From: Ga0077530 sp046293075
Lineage (GTDB): Bacteria > Pseudomonadota > Alphaproteobacteria > Rhizobiales > Hyphomicrobiaceae
Direction: 5' to 3'
DNA length: 64,000 bases
NCBI GenBank assembly: GCA_046293075.1
Contig: JBKBPL010000007.1
Location: forward strand, 1 to 64,000
Shown here: piece by piece, positions 7,996-15,741 of the stretch
Numbering within the stretch: position 1 is the first letter of the stretch
How the letters are laid out: each line of letters begins with the position of its first letter
Program-made: the position numbers and the translations under genes
Notes under the pieces: model-generated
The model's database searches: none
Told to the model about the DNA's origin: nothing
The model's input: the letters and a program-made list of their open reading frames with translations, nothing else

Positions 7996-9320
7996 GCGCG
8001 GATGACCTTCACGCTCGGGCGCACGGCGCCGCGATCGATGAGCGTCGAATGGGTAATGACGCTCGGCGTGATCTGGCCGCGGAAGCCGCCGCCGCCGGCA
8101 GGGCCGCAGCAAAGGAGCGCCTCGACCTCCCAGAGCAGCGTCGCAACATCATCACGATCGGGCGAACGCATGGCCGCATGGACGCGCACGTCGGCGCTCT
8201 CTGCGCGCGGACCGTGCGCCGTGGCGTGCAGCGAATTGATGCCAATGAGGTCGATGCGGAGCGCTTCGAAGCCGGGACGCCGCGCGAGGCGTTCGCGCAG
8301 GATGTCGCGCGCCAACCCGGCGCGTGCCGTGGCGTTGGGGCCAGCGTAGCTGATGCCTGCCTCGCCGAAGAAGCCGCCGTCGAAGCCGATCGTCACCTTG
8401 AGCTTGTCGGGGCGCTTGTGGCCGCTGCCTTGGTCAACGCGCACGCGGTCGCGGCCCACTTCCTGTACGGTGACGTGGCTGAAGTCGGCGGTTACGTCCG
8501 GCGTGAGGTAGGCGGTGGGGTCATGGACCTCGTACATAAGTTGTTCCTTGACGGTACGCTGCGTGACCATCCCGCCCGCATCGGCGAGCTTGGTAATGAC
8601 GCAGCGTCCTCGCTCGTCCACCTCGGCAATGGGATAGCCGCAATCGGCAAGACGGGGCACGTCCTTGCGCCCCGGATCGGCGAAATAGCCGCCCGTGATC
8701 TGCATCCCGCATTCCATGAGGTGCCCGACGAGCGTGCCCTGGCCAAGGCGCTGCCAGTCGTCGCGCGGCCAGCCGTAGTGGTGAACCAAGGGCGATAGAA
8801 AGAGCGATGGGTCGGCGACGCGCCCGGTGATCACGACATCGGCGCCGGTTTCGAGGCCCGGAATGATCGCGTCAATGCCGAGATAGACATTCGCGCCGAC
8901 CACCGGCCGCCCGACGTCGGCGACCGTCTCGTCGTGATTGTCGAAGAGGATGGTATCGGGCCCAATCAGATCGGAGACGTCATCGCCTTCGATAGCGGCC
9001 ACCGTCACGCCGCTGAGACCCTCTGCGCGCGCGACCTCGGCCACGACCTCGGCGGCCGCAGCAACGTTCGCCACGCCCATGTTCGTGACGATGCGTGTGC
9101 CATTGCGTTTGCAGTGGCCGAGCACGCCGCGCATGCGCGCTGCAAGCTGCGGATTGTAGCCGCGCTTGGGATCGAGCTGGCGATCGCGATGACCGAACGC
9201 CAGCGTGCGCTCGCCGATCGTCTCGAAGACGAGATAGTCGAGCGCCCCCTTCTCGGCGAGATCGATCGCCGGCTCCAGCCTGTCCGACGAAAAGCCGGCG
9301 CCACATCCCAGTCGCAGCAT
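7992..9320 (-). CDS. Acyclic terpene utilisation AtuA family protein (DUF1446)
   Basis: A 442-residue protein of the AtuA/DUF1446 family. It has the N-terminal LRLGCGAGFSSDRLEPA, TRIVTNMGVANVAA at about 75, the highly conserved ADVVITGRVADPSLFLSP at about 160 and the C-terminal CCGPAGGGGFRG. Members are needed for growth on acyclic terpenes and related branched acids and usually sit near CoA-dependent degradation genes. Here the only partner in the operon is the small companion protein that overlaps it by 4 bp. No geranyl-CoA carboxylase genes (atuC/atuF) lie in the window, so the terpene link is inferred from family only. Confidence 0.9.
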   Translation of the reverse strand: MLRLGCGAGFSSDRLEPAIDLAEKGALDYLVFETIGERTLAFGHRDRQLDPKRGYNPQLAARMRGVLGHCKRNGTRIVTNMGVANVAAAAEVVAEVARAEGLSGVTVAAIEGDDVSDLIGPDTILFDNHDETVADVGRPVVGANVYLGIDAIIPGLETGADVVITGRVADPSLFLSPLVHHYGWPRDDWQRLGQGTLVGHLMECGMQITGGYFADPGRKDVPRLADCGYPIAEVDERGRCVITKLADAGGMVTQRTVKEQLMYEVHDPTAYLTPDVTADFSHVTVQEVGRDRVRVDQGSGHKRPDKLKVTIGFDGGFFGEAGISYAGPNATARAGLARDILRERLARRPGFEALRIDLIGINSLHATAHGPRAESADVRVHAAMRSPDRDDVATLLWEVEALLCCGPAGGGGFRGQITPSVITHSTLIDRGAVRPSVKVIRA

Positions 9321-9351
9321 GCTGTGGTCCTACTCCGCCGGCTCAAGGCGC

Positions 9352-9609
9352 CTACAGGCACCCCGTGATCGTCGAGCCGCATTTCACATAGTTGATGAGG
9401 TCCCAGGCGCAGCAGGGCTCGACCTTCTTGCATACCCAAACGCGCTTCTGGCCATTCGGATGCGTGTGCCGGCACACCTTCTCGTCCTTGCCGACCTTGG
9501 GCGCGGCCTCGGCTGCTTTTGCCTTCGCCTTGGGCTGGCCCTGGGCCATCAGTGGCGCGCTCATGCCGAGCGCGAGCGCAACCGCCAGTCCGATCGTCAT
9601 GATGCGCAT
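9352..9609 (-). CDS. Small exported cysteine-rich protein
   Basis: An 85-residue protein starting at 9609, with AGGGGG placed 4-9 bases upstream. A signal peptide (IGLAVALALGMSAPLMAQG) is followed by a Lys/Ala linker (PKAKAKAAEAAPKVGK) and a compact C-terminal domain with six cysteines (VCRHTHPNG, VWVCKKVEPCCAWD, VKCGSTITGC). The even Cys count and export signal suggest a disulfide-bonded periplasmic or secreted protein; metal binding is also possible. I do not recognise the family. It ends 31 bp before the AtuA gene start region and is divergent from the alcohol dehydrogenase gene. Confidence 0.7.
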   Translation of the reverse strand: MRIMTIGLAVALALGMSAPLMAQGQPKAKAKAAEAAPKVGKDEKVCRHTHPNGQKRVWVCKKVEPCCAWDLINYVKCGSTITGCL

Positions 9610-9757
9610 GTCATATCCCCCTTGGCTGCTCCCACGAGGCCCGCCAGCGGAGGCATCATGCCGCGCCAGTGCTGAGGCGACAAGTACCGGTTGCCCCTTG
9701 GCCACAGGCGGCTATCATCCGCGCCAACAGACAAGTTGAACGCCCAGGGAGCCGACC

Positions 9758-10882
9758 ATGAAAACCCGCGCCGCCGTCATCTATGAGATGGAAAAGCCGC
9801 GCCCCTATGCCCAATCCAAGCCCATGGTCATCGAGACGCTGGATCTCGACCCGCCGGGCGAGGACGAGATCCTGGTGCGCATCCGCGCGGCCGGCCTCTG
9901 CCACTCCGACCTCTCGACCATCAACGGCGACCGCCCACGCCCCCTCCCGATGGTGCTTGGCCACGAGGCGGCTGGCGAGGTCATGGAACTCGGCCCTGGC
10001 GTGAAGGATCTCGCCGTCGGCGATCACGTGATCCTCGTCTTCGTGCCGAACTGCGGCCGCTGCGCACCCTGCCAGGAAGGCCGCCCTGCGCTCTGCGAGC
10101 CGGGCTTCAAGGCGAACAGCGCCGGCAAGCTGCTCAACGACGTGACGCGTCTCTCGCGCAACGGCAAGACCGTCTATCACCACGTCGGGGTGTCGGCCTT
10201 CTCGGAATACGCCGTTGTCTCACGCTGCAGTGTCGTGAAAATCGACCAGTCGCTGCCCTTCGAGGAGGCCGCACTCTTCGGCTGCGCCGTGATCACGGGC
10301 GCCGGTGCCGTCATCAACACGGCGAAGGTACCGCCCGGCACGACGGCCGCCATCGTCGGTCTTGGCGGCGTTGGCCTCATGTCCATGCTCGGCGCGCGGC
10401 TCTCCGGCTGCCGGCAGGTTGTCGCCATCGACATGCTCGACGACAAGCTGAAGCTCGCCAAGCAGCTCGGCGCGACGCACACCGTGAATGCGCGCGATCC
10501 CCATGTGGTCGAGCACGTGAAGGACATCACCGGCGGCGGCGTCGACTTCGCGTTCGAGATGGCGAGCTCCATCAAGGCACTCGAGCTCGCCTACAAGATC
10601 ACCAAGCGCGGCGGCACGACCGTCACCGCGAGCCTGCCCCATCCGTCGCACACCATGCCGCTGCCGGGCACGCACCTCGTTGCGGAGGAGCGCACAGTCA
10701 AGGGCAGCTACGTCGGCTCGTGTGTTCCTTCCCGCGATATCCCGCGCTTCATCTCGCTCTATCAGCAGGGGATGCTGCCGGTCGATCGCCTCATGAGCGA
10801 ACGCATCACGCTTGACGAGATCAACGAGGGGTTTGACAAACTCGCCGACGGCGGGACAGTGCGGCAGATCCTGGTGCCGTAG
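9758..10882 (+). CDS. Zinc-dependent alcohol dehydrogenase (MDR family)
   Basis: A 374-residue zinc alcohol dehydrogenase using NAD(P). Catalytic zinc ligands appear as Cys48 (GLCHSDLS) and His69 (LGHEAAGEV). The structural zinc lobe is complete with Cys99, 102, 105 and 113 (NCGRCAPCQEGRPALC). The nucleotide fold contains GLGGVGLMSM at about 205. It resembles the class III / aryl-alcohol branch, oxidising primary alcohols to aldehydes. AGGGAG precedes the ATG. It is transcribed away from the Cys-rich protein and towards the aldolase gene; a small GC-rich inverted repeat lies between their stops. Confidence 0.92.
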   Translation: MKTRAAVIYEMEKPRPYAQSKPMVIETLDLDPPGEDEILVRIRAAGLCHSDLSTINGDRPRPLPMVLGHEAAGEVMELGPGVKDLAVGDHVILVFVPNCGRCAPCQEGRPALCEPGFKANSAGKLLNDVTRLSRNGKTVYHHVGVSAFSEYAVVSRCSVVKIDQSLPFEEAALFGCAVITGAGAVINTAKVPPGTTAAIVGLGGVGLMSMLGARLSGCRQVVAIDMLDDKLKLAKQLGATHTVNARDPHVVEHVKDITGGGVDFAFEMASSIKALELAYKITKRGGTTVTASLPHPSHTMPLPGTHLVAEERTVKGSYVGSCVPSRDIPRFISLYQQGMLPVDRLMSERITLDEINEGFDKLADGGTVRQILVP

Positions 10883-10909
10883 GCGTGTGCGCGCCGTCGG
10901 CGCGACCGG

Positions 10910-11671
10910 TTACCGCCCCGCCTTTGAAATGAACGCGCGCGCGCCGGCGCCAAAGAGCTTGGGCAGGTGCGTATAAATGTAGCGCGCGCCGCTGGCGATG
11001 ACCTGCTCAAGAGTTTCGGTCGTCGCAGGCATTCCCGCTGTCTTTCCTGCCGCGATGATGCGCGCGAGCGTCGTCTCGATGGCGTCCTTCACTGCTGGTG
11101 CCTTGGGATTGCCCGGGTGTCCCATGGATTGGGAAAGATCGGATGGGCCGATGAAATAGACGTCGATATCGTCCACGGCGAGCAAGGCATCGACGTTCGC
11201 AATAGCTTGGGCGTGCTCGAGCTGGATGCAGAGAAGGCTCTCGGCATTCGCGTCGCGCACGAAGTCCGGCATGGTCTTGCCGAGGCCATAGTTGTCGGGG
11301 CGGGTGCCGGCGGCGAGGCCGCGGTTGTCGCCGGGGCCGAATTTGACGGCGGCCAGCGCGCGGCGTGCATCATCGGCCGTATTGATGTGCGGAACCTGCA
11401 CGCCGGCGGCGCCGCGATCCATGACGGACGTGATCTCGGCGCTCGCATGGCTGCGCGGACGCACGATGGGCGCGATGCCGCATGCTTCGGCGGCCATGAT
11501 CATGAGCTCGGCAGTTTCGAGCCCGATCGTGCCGTGCTCCATGTCGATGAGCACCCAGTCGAAGCCGGCGTGCGCCGCCATCTCGACCATCTGCGGCGAG
11601 GGGATCATGATCGAGCAGCCGAGTGCCGGCGTGCCGGCCTTGAGCAGCGCCTTCATGTGGTTCGTGCGCAT
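10910..11671 (-). CDS. HpcH/HpaI aldolase/citrate lyase family protein
   Basis: A 253-residue class II, metal-dependent pyruvate/oxaloacetate aldolase. Marks include DWVLIDMEHGTIG at about 40, Arg in PIVRPRS at about 72 (pyruvate carboxylate), the metal Glu in CIQLEHAQA at about 148 and the metal Asp in FIGPSDLSQSMGHPG at about 175. Members cleave 2-keto-4-hydroxy acids such as HKHD from aromatic degradation, or condense pyruvate with aldehydes. No other hpa genes are present. The ATG at 11671 has GGAG nine bases upstream; a TTG at 11686 extends the frame by five codons. Confidence 0.9.
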   Translation of the reverse strand: MRTNHMKALLKAGTPALGCSIMIPSPQMVEMAAHAGFDWVLIDMEHGTIGLETAELMIMAAEACGIAPIVRPRSHASAEITSVMDRGAAGVQVPHINTADDARRALAAVKFGPGDNRGLAAGTRPDNYGLGKTMPDFVRDANAESLLCIQLEHAQAIANVDALLAVDDIDVYFIGPSDLSQSMGHPGNPKAPAVKDAIETTLARIIAAGKTAGMPATTETLEQVIASGARYIYTHLPKLFGAGARAFISKAGR

Positions 11672-11700
11672 GAGGACGCGCTCCAATCGTGGTGGAGGGC

Positions 11701-14472
11701 CTACTTGCCGGCCGACGCACCATCCTCGCCGCTGTCGCCATTCTCGCTGCCGTCGTCCGGAATGCGCTCGACAGAGGCAACGGTCTCATCCTCGTCCGTG
11801 CGGAAAATGCGCACGCCCTGCGTGTTCCGCCCGGCAATGCGGACATCATTCACGGGGCAGCGGATGAGCTGGCCACCGCCGGTGACGAGCATGATCTGGT
11901 CGCTGTCTTCGACCGGGAAAGAGGCGACGAGCGGCCCGTTGCGCTCGTTGACGACCATGGCGACGATGCCTTTGCCGCCGCGGCCGCTCACCCGGTATTC
12001 GTACGAGGATGTGCGCTTGCCGTAGCCGCGGCTCGAGACGGTGAGCACGAACTGCTCGCGCGCGCCAAGCTCGGCGTAGCGCTCGGGCGTCAGCTCCTCG
12101 CCGGCTGCGGCCTCCTCGGCTTCGGCATCGGGGGCGGCCTCCTCGGCGCCGTTCTCCGCGCCCTCGCCGGTGGCGCGCCGCATGGCGCTCGCCTGCCGCA
12201 GGTACGCCGCCCGCTCGGCCGGCGTCGCCTCGACATGGGCGAGAATGGCCATCGAGATCACCCGGTCGCCGTCATCGAGACGGATGCCGCGCACGCCCGT
12301 CGACTCGCGGCCCTTGAAGAGACGGACATCATCGGCGGGGAAGCGGATGCACTGGCCGCCGGCGGTCGTCAGCAGCACGTCGTCGCCCGGCGTGCAGAGT
12401 GCGACATCGACGATCTGGTCGCCATCGTCGAGCTTCATCGCGATCTTGCCGTTGCGCTGGATGTTCTCGAAGTCGGCAAGGCTGTTGCGGCGGACAGTGC
12501 CGGAGCGTGTCGCAAACATCAGCTCACGATCGGCCCAGGTCTTCTCGTCCTCGGGCAGCGGGAGGATGGTCGTGATGACTTCGCCCTGCTCGAGCGGCAG
12601 CAGATTGATGAGGGCCTTGCCGGTGCCCTGGGGTGTCGCGGCAGGAAGCCGCCAGACCTTCAAGCGGTAGACCATGCCGCGCGAGGAGAAGAAGAGCAGC
12701 GGGGTGTGCGTCGAGGCAATGAAGAGCTGCGTGACGACATCTTCCTCGCGCGTCGTCATGCCGGAGCGCCCCTTGCCGCCGCGGCGCTGGGCGCGGTACG
12801 TCGAGAGCGGCACCCGCTTGATGTAGCCCTTGAGCGAGACTGTGACGACGCAGTCCTCGCGCTGAATGAGGTCTTCGTCCTCGAGTTCGCCCTCCATGGG
12901 CACGATCTCGGTGCGGCGCGGTACGGCGAACTCGTCGCGGATCGCGGTCAGCTCGCCCTTGATGATGTCGATGATGCGGGCGCGCGAGGAAAGGATCGCA
13001 AGGTATTCCTTGATCTCCTCGGCGATCTTGGCGAGGTCATTGCCAATCTCGTCGCGGCCGAGCGCGGTGAGGCGCGCGAGGCGCAGCTCGAGGATCGCGC
13101 TCGCCTGCTCGTCGGAGAGCCTGGTCGTGCCTTCATGCGACACGCGGTGGCGCGGATCGGCGATCAGCTCGACGAGCGGCGCGACGTCCCTTGCCGGCCA
13201 GTCGCGCTCCATGAGCTGCTCCTTGGCAATCGCAGGGCTCGGCGCGCGGCGGATCAGATTGACGATATCGTCGATGTTGGCGACGGCAATGGCCAGGCCG
13301 ACGAGGATGTGGGCTCGACTGCGCGCCTTGGTCAGCAGGAACTTGGTCCGGCGGCTCACGACCTCCTCGCGGAAGGCGTTGAACGCCTGGATCATGTCCT
13401 TGAGATTGAGCTGCTCGGGTCTGCCGCCGTTGAGCGCGATCATATTGGCGCCGAACGTCGTTTGCAGGTCGGAGTAGCGCCAGAGCTGATTGAGCACGAC
13501 ATCGGCCACGGCATCGCGCTTCAGCTCGATGACGATGCGCATGCCCTCGCGGCTCGACTCGTCCCAGATGTTCGAGATGCCCTCGATGCGCTTGTCGCGC
13601 ACAAGCTCGGCGATCTTCTCAATCAGCACGCGCTTGTTGATCTGGTAGGGAATGGCGGTGACGACGAGCGCCTCGCGGTCGCGGCGCAGTTCCTCGACCT
13701 CGACGCGTGCGCGCATGATGATCGAGCCACGCCCACGGTGATAGGCCGCGAGCGCGCCCGCCTGGCCGAGGATGAGGCCGCCGGTCGGGAAATCCGGCCC
13801 CGGGACGATCTGCACGAGCTCGTCGATGGTGATGTCGGGATTGTCGAGGTGCGCGATCGCGGCGTCGATCACCTCGCCGAGATTGTGCGGTGGGATGTTG
13901 GTCGCCATGCCGACGGCGATGCCGCCGGCGCCGTTGACGAGCAGGTTCGGGAACTTGGCCGGCAGGACCGACGGCTCCTTGCGCGTGCCGTCGTAGTTCT
14001 CGTGGAAGTCGACCGTGTCCTTGTCGAGGTCGTCGAGGAGGTGCTGGGCGACTTTGTGCAGGCGGCACTCGGTATAGCGCATGGCCGCCGGCGGATCGCC
14101 GTCGACCGAGCCGAAGTTGCCCTGCCCGTCGACGAGCGGCACGCTCATCGAGAAGTCCTGCGTCAAGCGCACGAGGGCGTCGTAGATCGCGGTGTCGCCG
14201 TGCGGGTGATAGTTGCCCATCACCTCGCCGACGACTTTGGCGGATTTGACGTACTTCTTGTTCCAGTCGAGCCCGAGCTCGCTCATGCCGTAGAGAATGC
14301 GGCGATGCACGGGCTTGAGGCCGTCGCGCACATCTGGGAGCGCGCGCGACACGATCACGCTCATGGCGTAATCGAGATAGCTGCGCCGCATCTCATCTGA
14401 GATCATGACCGGCCGGATGTCGCTCGGGCCCTGGCCGCCGCCAGTCTCGCCGGTCTTGTCCTTGTCTACCAC
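11701..14472 (-). CDS. gyrA: DNA gyrase subunit A
   Basis: Catalytic A subunit of the type II topoisomerase that introduces negative supercoils. The N-terminal breakage-reunion domain has YLDYAMSVIVSRALPDVRDG at about 32-51 and the DNA-linking Tyr133 in AAMRYTECRL. The GyrA-box QRRGGKG near 560 opens the C-terminal wrapping domain and confirms gyrase rather than ParC. An acidic Ala/Glu insert (about 770-800) lies inside the C-terminal domain, making the 923-residue protein longer than E. coli GyrA (875). The start is GTG at 14472; its ribosome site is weak (GGGTGAG), and the start overlaps the stop of a 24-codon upstream ORF. An ATG at 14403 is a less likely start. Confidence 0.97.
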   Translation of the reverse strand: MVDKDKTGETGGGQGPSDIRPVMISDEMRRSYLDYAMSVIVSRALPDVRDGLKPVHRRILYGMSELGLDWNKKYVKSAKVVGEVMGNYHPHGDTAIYDALVRLTQDFSMSVPLVDGQGNFGSVDGDPPAAMRYTECRLHKVAQHLLDDLDKDTVDFHENYDGTRKEPSVLPAKFPNLLVNGAGGIAVGMATNIPPHNLGEVIDAAIAHLDNPDITIDELVQIVPGPDFPTGGLILGQAGALAAYHRGRGSIIMRARVEVEELRRDREALVVTAIPYQINKRVLIEKIAELVRDKRIEGISNIWDESSREGMRIVIELKRDAVADVVLNQLWRYSDLQTTFGANMIALNGGRPEQLNLKDMIQAFNAFREEVVSRRTKFLLTKARSRAHILVGLAIAVANIDDIVNLIRRAPSPAIAKEQLMERDWPARDVAPLVELIADPRHRVSHEGTTRLSDEQASAILELRLARLTALGRDEIGNDLAKIAEEIKEYLAILSSRARIIDIIKGELTAIRDEFAVPRRTEIVPMEGELEDEDLIQREDCVVTVSLKGYIKRVPLSTYRAQRRGGKGRSGMTTREEDVVTQLFIASTHTPLLFFSSRGMVYRLKVWRLPAATPQGTGKALINLLPLEQGEVITTILPLPEDEKTWADRELMFATRSGTVRRNSLADFENIQRNGKIAMKLDDGDQIVDVALCTPGDDVLLTTAGGQCIRFPADDVRLFKGRESTGVRGIRLDDGDRVISMAILAHVEATPAERAAYLRQASAMRRATGEGAENGAEEAAPDAEAEEAAAGEELTPERYAELGAREQFVLTVSSRGYGKRTSSYEYRVSGRGGKGIVAMVVNERNGPLVASFPVEDSDQIMLVTGGGQLIRCPVNDVRIAGRNTQGVRIFRTDEDETVASVERIPDDGSENGDSGEDGASAGK

Positions 14473-14540
14473 GTCTGCTCACCCGCTGCATGAGATGATG
14501 GAGGCGCAAAAAACACGTGCCGATCCGCCGAATCGGTCAC
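14466..14540 (-). CDS. Candidate 24-codon leader peptide ORF upstream of gyrA
   Basis: A GTG start with a full AGGAGG (14545-14550) four bases upstream opens a 24-codon frame, VTDSADRHVFFAPPSSHAAG then EQTW, ending in TAG. The stop overlaps the gyrA GTG start in another frame (TGGTAG over GTGGTA). The frame runs straight through the intrinsic terminator hairpin at 14508-14543. The strongest ribosome site in the region thus serves this frame rather than gyrA. The four-base spacing is short but workable. Translation is an inference; nothing but position and the Shine-Dalgarno supports it. Confidence 0.4.
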   Translation of the reverse strand: MTDSADRHVFFAPPSSHAAGEQTW

Positions 14541-14543
14541 GTG
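14508..14543 (-). terminator. Intrinsic terminator hairpin in the gyrA leader
   Basis: Read on the minus strand, CACGTG-A-CCGAT pairs with ATCGG-CACGTG around a seven-base loop, an 11-bp stem with one bulged A. Six T residues (14508-14513) follow directly. This is a textbook intrinsic terminator, yet it stands only 35 bases before the gyrA start codon. It either ends transcripts of the upstream EamA gene or attenuates gyrA. Confidence 0.75.
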
Positions 14544-14563
14544 GCCTCCTGAATTTGGGCAGA

Positions 14564-14591
14564 GGTATAGCACGCTGGCGGGCCGCGGCAA
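14564..14591 (-). promoter_or_regulatory. Possible gyrA promoter
   Basis: On the minus strand TTGCCG (14586-14591) and TATACC (14564-14569) are separated by 16 bases. A start about 7 bases on would give a leader of roughly 85 bases carrying the upstream ORF and the terminator hairpin. The match is moderate and there is no other support. Confidence 0.35.
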
Positions 14592-14647
14592 TGGCGCGAA
14601 AGCGCCCACTTTGAGGCCAAATCGATGCGCCGAAATATTTATCAATA

Positions 14648-15550
14648 TCAATGTCGTAATCGACCCGCTAGGTGCCCCAGACACTGCAGGATCAGCGGGC
14701 CTGCCTGGACCAGCAGGACAGCGCCAAGAATGAGCCCGGCGCCACACCATGCGGAGAGCGAAAGGCGCTCGCCGAGGAGCAGATAGCCGGCCAGCGCGGC
14801 GAACAGCGTTTCGCTCGAGACGATGATGGCGGCCTCGGTCGGTGGGGTGTGCTTCAAGGCAATGGCGAGAAGCGTGAACGTCAGGGCGCTCGAAAGGAGG
14901 CCGACATAAGCGATCTCGCGCCAGGCAGCAGCGAGGGCCGCGAGCGAGATGGGCTCGAAGAGGATCGCGCCAGCCAATGCGAGCGCCGCAACGACGGCAA
15001 ACTGGATGGCGCTGAACGTCACGGGGCGGGCGTGTCGCGCGGCCTGCGCGACGATAACAACGTGCCCCGCCCAGAAGAACGCCGAGATGGCAATGAGTAG
15101 GTCGCCGCGGGCGAAGGCGCCGAGCGTGCCGCCACCGAGCAGCCACACGCCGACGAACGACATTACGACGGCGGGCCAGACAACCCAGACCGGCGCGCGG
15201 CGCATCGCGATCCACACGAGGAACGGCGTGATCACGACGTAGAGCGCCGTCAGGAAGCCGGCATTGGTCGCCGTCGCCGTGACAATGCCGGCCTGCTGGA
15301 TGGCCGCGCCGAGGAAGAATACCGCCCCGCCGAGTGTCGCGATCGACGGGAGCCCGTGCGCGGGCTGGCCGCCGGCGCGAAGGCGCTCGCGCAGTGCGAG
15401 CGGGGCGAGCGCCAGCGCGGCGACCGTCGAGCGTGCAGCAACGAACAGGAGCGGGCCGACGTGGTCCATGGCCGTCTTCTGGAAGACGAAGGCGACGCCC
15501 CAGACGGCCGCAGCGAGGACGAGGAGGAGATCGGCATGTATGCGGCGCAT
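14648..15550 (-). CDS. EamA/DMT-family membrane transporter
   Basis: A 300-residue integral membrane protein with about ten helices arranged as two EamA repeats. The first repeat begins HADLLLVLAAAVWGVAFVFQ and the second near residue 150 (GDLLIAISAFFWAGHVVIVA). Repeat ends show GFLTALYVVITPFLVW and the conserved Pro/Glu loop HTPPTEAAIIVSSETLFAAL, both typical of drug/metabolite exporters. The substrate is unknown; relatives export amino acids, nucleosides or toxic metabolites. The ATG at 15550 is preferred over a TTG at 15556. It is divergent from the CaiB gene across about 190 bp. Confidence 0.9.
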   Translation of the reverse strand: MRRIHADLLLVLAAAVWGVAFVFQKTAMDHVGPLLFVAARSTVAALALAPLALRERLRAGGQPAHGLPSIATLGGAVFFLGAAIQQAGIVTATATNAGFLTALYVVITPFLVWIAMRRAPVWVVWPAVVMSFVGVWLLGGGTLGAFARGDLLIAISAFFWAGHVVIVAQAARHARPVTFSAIQFAVVAALALAGAILFEPISLAALAAAWREIAYVGLLSSALTFTLLAIALKHTPPTEAAIIVSSETLFAALAGYLLLGERLSLSAWCGAGLILGAVLLVQAGPLILQCLGHLAGRLRH

Positions 15551-15741
15551 GAGCAACCTGAGGGATGTCGGCGTGAGAGGGGTCGCAGGGGCGCCGTGAT
15601 GCTGATGGAGATGCTTATAGCGCGAGGGGACGGCATGTCACCTATGAGTGAGAGGTGGCGGGCTTTCTGCCCCCACGCCTTGCAAAGCGGGGCTTTGGCC
15701 GTAGAGTGCATGTCATCACTGCTCCCGCGCGAGTACCCGCC

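Noticed and set aside
11689..14400. 903-residue plus-strand open frame opposite gyrA
   Set aside because: It is the antisense shadow of gyrA in G+C-rich DNA; the product is low-complexity Arg/Ala/Asp and matches nothing.
11701..14472. Thr94 of GyrA at the position of E. coli Ser83 as a quinolone-resistance change
   Set aside because: Thr is a normal wild-type residue there in several proteobacteria, and Asp98 (E. coli Asp87) is intact.
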